From positions 1 to 64,000 of the forward strand of contig NZ_RWIJ01000030.1 of the NCBI RefSeq assembly GCF_019805165.1: 64,000 nt of DNA. The letters are read 5' to 3'. This DNA is from Azospirillum sp. 412522 (lineage in GTDB: Bacteria; Pseudomonadota; Alphaproteobacteria; Azospirillales; Azospirillaceae). Each line of letters begins with the position of its first letter. Within the stretch, counting starts at the first letter, position 1. The notes below the pieces were generated by a model, which had not been told where the DNA came from, made no database searches, and saw nothing but the letters and a program-made list of their open reading frames with translations. A program made the position numbers and the translations under genes. Below are positions 59,957 through 64,000 of this stretch, piece after piece.

Positions 59957-61055
59957 AGCCCTCAAATCGGAAATCCGCGCGCGGCGCGACGAGTTCCACA
60001 AGCTCCGCCACATCCCCGTCGACATCGTCCGCAAGTTCCAGGAGGCCGGCGTCTACCGCGCCTTCGTCCCGACCCGCTTCGGCGGCGACGGCTGCTCCCC
60101 GGCGGAATTCTGCCGGCTGGTCGAGGAGATCTCGACCGCCGACGCCTCGGCCGGCTGGGTCGCCAGCTTCGGCGTCTCCTCCACTTATCTGGCGGCGCTG
60201 CCGACCGAAACCTATGCCGGCATCTACGGCGCCGATCCCGACACCGTCTTCGCCGGCGGCATGTACCCGCCGCAGCCGACGCGCAGGGTCGCGGGCGGGC
60301 TGGAGTTCTCCGGCCGCTGGCCCTGGTGCTCCGGCGTGATGGGCGCCTCGATCGTCGGCGGCGGGATCAAGGTGGAGGGAGAGTCGAGCGCCCTCCTGCG
60401 CACCGCCGTCATGCCGCGGAACAAGGTCACCGTGCATGAGACCTGGGACACCATCGGCCTGCGCGCCACCGGCAGCCATGAGGTGACGGTCGAGAACATC
60501 GTTGTGCCGGAGGAATGGACCTTCATCCGCGGCGGCAAGCCGTCGATGGACGACGCGATCTTCCGCTATCCCGCCATGGCGCTCGCCTCGCAGGTGCTGG
60601 CCGTGGTGGCCCTGGGCACGGCGCGGGCGGCCATCGACTGGGTGCGGCAGGACGCGGTCCGCCGCAATTCGATCACCGGCGCCCCCAGCCCGGCGGCGCG
60701 CGGCTACGTCCAGATGGGCGTCGCCCAGGCCGAAGGGCTGCTTCTCGGCGCCCGCGCGGCCTTCTACGACACCATCGAACAGGCCTGGGACCTGATGCTG
60801 ACCAAGGGCGAGGTCGACCGGCCGATGCAGATCCGCCTGCGGCAGGTCGCCTCGAAGGCGGCGCAGGACGGGGCCGAGGCCGCGCGCATCGCCTTCGTGC
60901 TGGGCGGGTCGGATTCGATGAACAGCGGCCATCCGCTGGGGCGCTGCATGATCGACGCCGCCTGCGTGGCGCAGCACGCCTTCATCGGCGCCGGAAGCTG
61001 GCAGATGGCCGGCGCCGCGCTGCTCGACCAGCCGGCAGCCCCCGGCTTCCCGTGA
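59919..61055 (+). CDS. iacA: acyl-CoA-dehydrogenase-like flavin monooxygenase, IacA-type
   Basis: The 378-residue product is an ACAD-fold flavoprotein: EISTADASAGWVASFGVSSTYLAALP, FSGRWPWCSGVMGASIVGGGIKVEG, TWDTIGLRATGSHEVTVENIVVPEEW. This class includes HpaB/DszC-like two-component monooxygenases rather than true dehydrogenases. IacA is the first enzyme of indole-3-acetate degradation and needs reduced flavin from a partner reductase (IacG), not present in this window. AAGGA supports ATG 59919. Confidence 0.9.
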   Translation: MTPRNASAATALEALKSEIRARRDEFHKLRHIPVDIVRKFQEAGVYRAFVPTRFGGDGCSPAEFCRLVEEISTADASAGWVASFGVSSTYLAALPTETYAGIYGADPDTVFAGGMYPPQPTRRVAGGLEFSGRWPWCSGVMGASIVGGGIKVEGESSALLRTAVMPRNKVTVHETWDTIGLRATGSHEVTVENIVVPEEWTFIRGGKPSMDDAIFRYPAMALASQVLAVVALGTARAAIDWVRQDAVRRNSITGAPSPAARGYVQMGVAQAEGLLLGARAAFYDTIEQAWDLMLTKGEVDRPMQIRLRQVASKAAQDGAEAARIAFVLGGSDSMNSGHPLGRCMIDAACVAQHAFIGAGSWQMAGAALLDQPAAPGFP

Positions 61056-61109
61056 TCCGGCCCTTTCCTTGGGGCCGTCAAACAAACCTCAGAACAGGGA
61101 ACCGACCCG

Positions 61110-61475
61110 ATGACCGAGAAGAAGCCGATCCGCACCCTGCTGTGCATCGCCGTGCAGCAGAATTTCTTCGACCTTCCCTTCGATCAGACCGGTCCGGTTT
61201 GGACGGCGACGAAGCAGTTCCTGGCCACAGTTTACAAGATGCCGGGCGTCGCCGTGCTCGGCACCTTCGACGACGACGAGACGATGGTCGGCACCTCGCC
61301 CACCGGGTTCCCCTGGACCTGCTACCTGCTGGGCGATTTCCCCGACCGCGAGGCGGTGGTCGCCGCCTGCAACCTGTTCCGCACCATCGAGGTCGGCGAC
61401 CAGGGACACCGGCTGTGGCGCTACATGCGCATCGAGGCGCGCATGGGCCGGCCGCTGCCGACGCCCGAACTCTGA
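61110..61475 (+). CDS. iacB: IacB-type small conserved protein
   Basis: The 121-residue product has no recognised enzyme motif: RTLLCIAVQQNFFDLPFDQTGPVWTATKQFLATVYKMPGVAVLGTFDDDETMVGTSPTGFPWTCYLLGDFPDR. Its size and its place between iacA and iacC match IacB, a conserved protein of unclear function in indole-acetate clusters. Its alpha/beta pattern suggests a Dabb-like barrel, which is tentative. Confidence 0.75.
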   Translation: MTEKKPIRTLLCIAVQQNFFDLPFDQTGPVWTATKQFLATVYKMPGVAVLGTFDDDETMVGTSPTGFPWTCYLLGDFPDREAVVAACNLFRTIEVGDQGHRLWRYMRIEARMGRPLPTPEL

Positions 61476-61510
61476 GTTCCCGGCAAGCCGGCAAACCAAA
61501 AGGAGAAACC

Positions 61511-62773
61511 ATGTCTCTCGATTACAATCCAGGTCGCCCGGAAGACCTTGTCGAGCATGACCGGGTCCAGACGCCGCTGTACGAGGATGCCGCCCTCTTC
61601 GAGCAGGAGATGGAGAAGATCTTCGCCCATAGCTGGGTGTTCGTCGCTCACGGCTCGGAAGTGCCGGAGAAGGGATCCTTCATCCTGTCCTGGGTCGGCC
61701 AGCAGCCGGTCATCGTCGTGCGCGACCGCAAGGGCGACATCAATGTCCTGGTGAACCGCTGCCGCCACCGCGCCGCCACGGTCTGCGAGGTCAAGAAGGG
61801 CAAGACCTCGTCCTTCCAGTGCCCGTACCATGGCTGGGGCTACGGCCTCGACGGCTCGCTGCGCGGCGTCCCCTATCCCGAGCAGTATGGCAAGGACTTC
61901 GACAAGTCGGCGCTGGGGATGAAGGCGCTGCGCGTCGAATCCTACCAGAACATGATCTTCGCCACGCTCGACGACGGCATCGAGCCGCTGGCCGAATTCC
62001 TCGGCCCGGCGAAGAAGTGGATCGACCTGTTCATGAAGCAGGGCGGCGGCTATCCGGTCAAGGTGCTGGGCGAGCATCAGTTCACCGTGCCGATGAACTG
62101 GAAGATCCAGCTGGAGAACACCACCGACGCCTACCACTTCCCGGTCGTCCACAAGTCCTTCATCCAGAGCCTGGACAAGGAGGCCGAGGCCACCTTCAAC
62201 TTCTTCGACAAGGCGGGCTTCGTCGAGGATCTCGGCAACGGCCATTCGGTCGCCGTCATGATCCCCGAACTGATCGACCTCGACGAGAACCTCGACGACC
62301 CGATCCCGGAGCGGTTCGAGGAACTGGCCCAGGCGCTGCGCGACGAGGGCTTCGACGAGCCGCGCGTGCGCAAGATCGTCCGCGCCACCGGCGGCGCCGG
62401 CTTCAACCTGAACCTGTTCCCGAACGTGTCGCTTTCGCTGGCCTTCTTCCGCGTCCTGCGGCCGGTCGGCGTCAAGGAGACCGCCATCCGCCATGTCTGC
62501 CTCGGCATGGATGGCGGGCCGGCAGCCGCCAACCGGATGCGCATCCGTCTGCAGGAGCATTTCCAGGGCCCGATGGGCTTCGGCACCCCCGACGACGCCG
62601 AGGTGTGGGAGCGCGTCCAGCGCGGCACGCTGGGCGGCAGGGAACTGCCGATCCTGGTGAACCGCGGCCTTGTCGACGAGGTGCCGGGCGTCGACGGCCC
62701 GCGCGGCCATCTCAGCGCCGAAACCGGCATGCGCGCCTCCTATCAGATGTGGAAAAGGATGATGGCCCAATGA
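61511..62773 (+). CDS. iacC: Rieske ring-hydroxylating dioxygenase alpha subunit, IacC-type
   Basis: The 420-residue protein has a Rieske [2Fe-2S] site C84-x-H86-x17-C104-x2-H107 and the mononuclear iron motif DAYHFPVVH (D206, H209, H214). These are the large-subunit features of a ring-hydroxylating dioxygenase. In iac clusters IacC with IacD hydroxylates the benzene ring of the oxidised indole-acetate intermediate. AGGAG lies 5 nt upstream of ATG 61511. The electron-donor reductase (IacF) is not in the window. Confidence 0.93.
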   Translation: MSLDYNPGRPEDLVEHDRVQTPLYEDAALFEQEMEKIFAHSWVFVAHGSEVPEKGSFILSWVGQQPVIVVRDRKGDINVLVNRCRHRAATVCEVKKGKTSSFQCPYHGWGYGLDGSLRGVPYPEQYGKDFDKSALGMKALRVESYQNMIFATLDDGIEPLAEFLGPAKKWIDLFMKQGGGYPVKVLGEHQFTVPMNWKIQLENTTDAYHFPVVHKSFIQSLDKEAEATFNFFDKAGFVEDLGNGHSVAVMIPELIDLDENLDDPIPERFEELAQALRDEGFDEPRVRKIVRATGGAGFNLNLFPNVSLSLAFFRVLRPVGVKETAIRHVCLGMDGGPAAANRMRIRLQEHFQGPMGFGTPDDAEVWERVQRGTLGGRELPILVNRGLVDEVPGVDGPRGHLSAETGMRASYQMWKRMMAQ

Positions 62774-63264
62774 GCGGGATCACGACCGTCGACAGGGATG
62801 TCGATTTGCAGGAGCTGGCCGCCTTCGTCTGGCGGGAGGCCGATATCCTCGACCGCTGCGATTATGACGCCTGGCTGGCGCTGTGGACCGAGGACGGCCA
62901 TTACATCGTCCCGATCGGCAAGGGCGAGAATTACGAGGATCAGGTCAACGTCTGCTACGACGATGCCAGGATGCGCCGGATGCGGGTCGAACGGTTCCAG
63001 CAGGGCTTCTCGATCTCCTCGGCACCGCCGGCCGACACGGTGCGCACCGTCTCCCGCTTCGTGCTTCAGGGCGCGACGGGCGACGAGATCGTCCTCGGCT
63101 GCGCCGAGCATGTGGTGGAGAACAAGTTCGGCCGGCAGCGGATCTATGCGGCGAACCTGACCTACACGCTGGTGCGTACCGAAAGCGGCCTGCGGATCCG
63201 CAACAAGGTGGCGCGGCTGCTGAATTCGGACGGGGAGCTGACGGCGTTCAGCTATCTGTTCTGA
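62770..63264 (+). CDS. iacD: ring-hydroxylating dioxygenase beta subunit, IacD-type
   Basis: The 164-residue product is the NTF2-like small subunit of a Rieske dioxygenase: LAAFVWREADILDRCDYDAWLALWTEDGHYIVPI and a late ANLTYTLVRTESGLRIRNKVARLLN. It pairs with the alpha subunit, whose stop its start overlaps (ATGA), so the two are made in equal amounts. It probably stabilises the alpha3beta3 hexamer. Confidence 0.93.
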   Translation: MSGITTVDRDVDLQELAAFVWREADILDRCDYDAWLALWTEDGHYIVPIGKGENYEDQVNVCYDDARMRRMRVERFQQGFSISSAPPADTVRTVSRFVLQGATGDEIVLGCAEHVVENKFGRQRIYAANLTYTLVRTESGLRIRNKVARLLNSDGELTAFSYLF

Positions 63265-64000
63265 TGGCGGCCCCCTCTCTCCAGACGGCGGTCGTCACCG
63301 GCGGCGCCAGCGGCCTCGGCGCGCTCACCGCCCGCGCCCTGCACCGGGCCGGCTTCCGCGTCGTCGTCACCGACCTCGCCGCCGATGCGGCCGAAGGGCT
63401 GGCCCGCGAACTCGACCTGTCGGGCGAGACCGTGGCGGCCGGCACGCTCGACGTGTCGAAGCCCGAGGATTTCCAGCGCATCCTCGACCGCTGCGTCGAG
63501 CGCTGGGGCTCGGTCGAGGTGCTCGTCAACAACGCCGCCCGCACCGAGGTCAAGCCGGTGCTGGAGATCGGCGTCGACGAGTTCAACGCGGTGATGGCGA
63601 CCAATGCCGGCGGTACCTTCGCCGGCTGCCAGATCTTCGGCCGCCATTTCAAGCAGCGCGGCTACGGCCGCATCGTCAACATGGCGTCGCTGGCCGGCCA
63701 GAATGGCGGGACCGCCACCGGGGCGCATTACGCCGCCTCCAAGGGGGCGATCCTGACGCTGACCAAGATCTTCGCCCGCGACCTCGCCCCCTTCGGCGTC
63801 ACCTGCAACGCCATCGCTCCGGGTCCGATGGACACCCCGATGGTGCGCTCGGTGCTGACGCCGGAGCGGCTGCCGGCGGCGCTGGCGGCGATCCCGGTCG
63901 GCCGGCTCGGAGACCCGGACTTCGTCGCCGACCTCGTCACCCTGCTGGCCAAGCCGGAGTCCGGCTTCGTCACCGGGGCCTGCTGGGACGTCAACGGAGG
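63264..64000 (+). CDS. iacE: SDR-family oxidoreductase, IacE-type (3' truncated by window)
   Basis: The visible 245 residues form a classical SDR: TGGASGLGALTARALHRAGF (cofactor loop), NNAART, NMASLAGQNGGTATGAHYAASKG (catalytic Ser and YxxxK) and APGPMDTPMV. IacE is an SDR of the indole-acetate pathway that handles a hydroxyindole/oxindole intermediate. The start overlaps the iacD stop by one base (TGATG). The gene continues to the window end (NGG), where typical SDRs need only a few more residues. Confidence 0.85.
   Translation, partial: MAAPSLQTAVVTGGASGLGALTARALHRAGFRVVVTDLAADAAEGLARELDLSGETVAAGTLDVSKPEDFQRILDRCVERWGSVEVLVNNAARTEVKPVLEIGVDEFNAVMATNAGGTFAGCQIFGRHFKQRGYGRIVNMASLAGQNGGTATGAHYAASKGAILTLTKIFARDLAPFGVTCNAIAPGPMDTPMVRSVLTPERLPAALAAIPVGRLGDPDFVADLVTLLAKPESGFVTGACWDVNG

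Noticed and set aside
1..64000. tRNA, rRNA or riboswitch genes
   Set aside because: No cloverleaf, rRNA segment or recognisable riboswitch (including an FMN element before the RibBA-like gene) was seen by eye; a covariance-model scan would be decisive.

Overview
The window is GC-rich chromosomal DNA with tightly packed genes, short ATGA-type overlaps and strong third-position G/C bias. Gene content (LIV-type binding protein, NnrS/CRP-FNR pair, MipA/OmpV, xylose isomerase operon, catabolic islands with LysR, IclR and AraC regulators) suggests a free-living or plant-associated alphaproteobacterium, Azospirillum/Rhodospirillales-like. That assignment is an inference from style, not from a marker gene. 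No rRNA, tRNA, CRISPR array, transposase or integrase was seen.

Layout. (1) 1-8621: a truncated alpha/beta hydrolase, an IclR regulator, and a divergent six-gene catabolic operon (metallo-beta-lactamase fold hydrolase, FAD-linked oxidase, aconitase-type large and small subunits, isocitrate-lyase/PEP-mutase-type lyase, LIV-type binding protein). Its logic is oxidise, hydrate or dehydrate, then cleave C-C; the substrate is unknown. (2) 8804-12724: xylose operon (LacI regulator, xylB, xylA) with a near-perfect palindromic operator and a tandem palindromic repeat in the xylB leader. (3) 13027-21732: lone SF2 helicase, LysR regulator, membrane protein, YceI, glutathionyl-hydroquinone-reductase-like GST, esterase, NnrS-like protein, CRP/FNR regulator and a DUF1858 protein. 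(4) 21664-35809: Lrp and AraC regulators, then a long minus-strand island with MFS transporter, flavin reductase, RibBA-like protein, CoA ligase, two enoyl-CoA hydratases, luciferase-like monooxygenase and creatininase-family amidohydrolase, followed by an AaeA/AaeX/AaeB-type efflux operon. This looks like an uncharacterised flavin-monooxygenase/CoA pathway with its own flavin supply. (5) 36063-39742: DUF2249 and SDR genes, then one strikingly AT-rich gene (37902-39056) encoding a lysine-rich protein with a duplicated CxxC-DH-CxxC zinc/HNH-like module, the clearest foreign insert in the window. (6) 39743-51213: VOC protein, MipA/OmpV with an OmpR-type two-component system, then an amine/amino-acid module (ornithine-cyclodeaminase-like, RidA, DAO-type oxidase, two AraC regulators, APC permease). 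(7) 51210-64000: a soluble chemoreceptor, a hydroxyquinol-type lower pathway (Dabb protein, maleylacetate reductase, intradiol dioxygenase, aldehyde dehydrogenase), a LysR regulator, and an iac-type indole-3-acetate degradation cluster (iacI, iacH, iacA, iacB, iacC, iacD, iacE, the last cut by the window end).

The most attractive system is region 7. An iac-type upper pathway sits next to a hydroxyquinol 1,2-dioxygenase/maleylacetate reductase lower pathway, and ATTACCGTAA-type sites occur upstream of both the LysR gene and the iac operon. Characterised iac pathways are described as ending in catechol, so this suggests a variant route for auxin or a related indole. Regions 1 and 4 are further candidates for undescribed catabolic pathways, and the duplicated-module protein of region 5 is a candidate nuclease or toxin.
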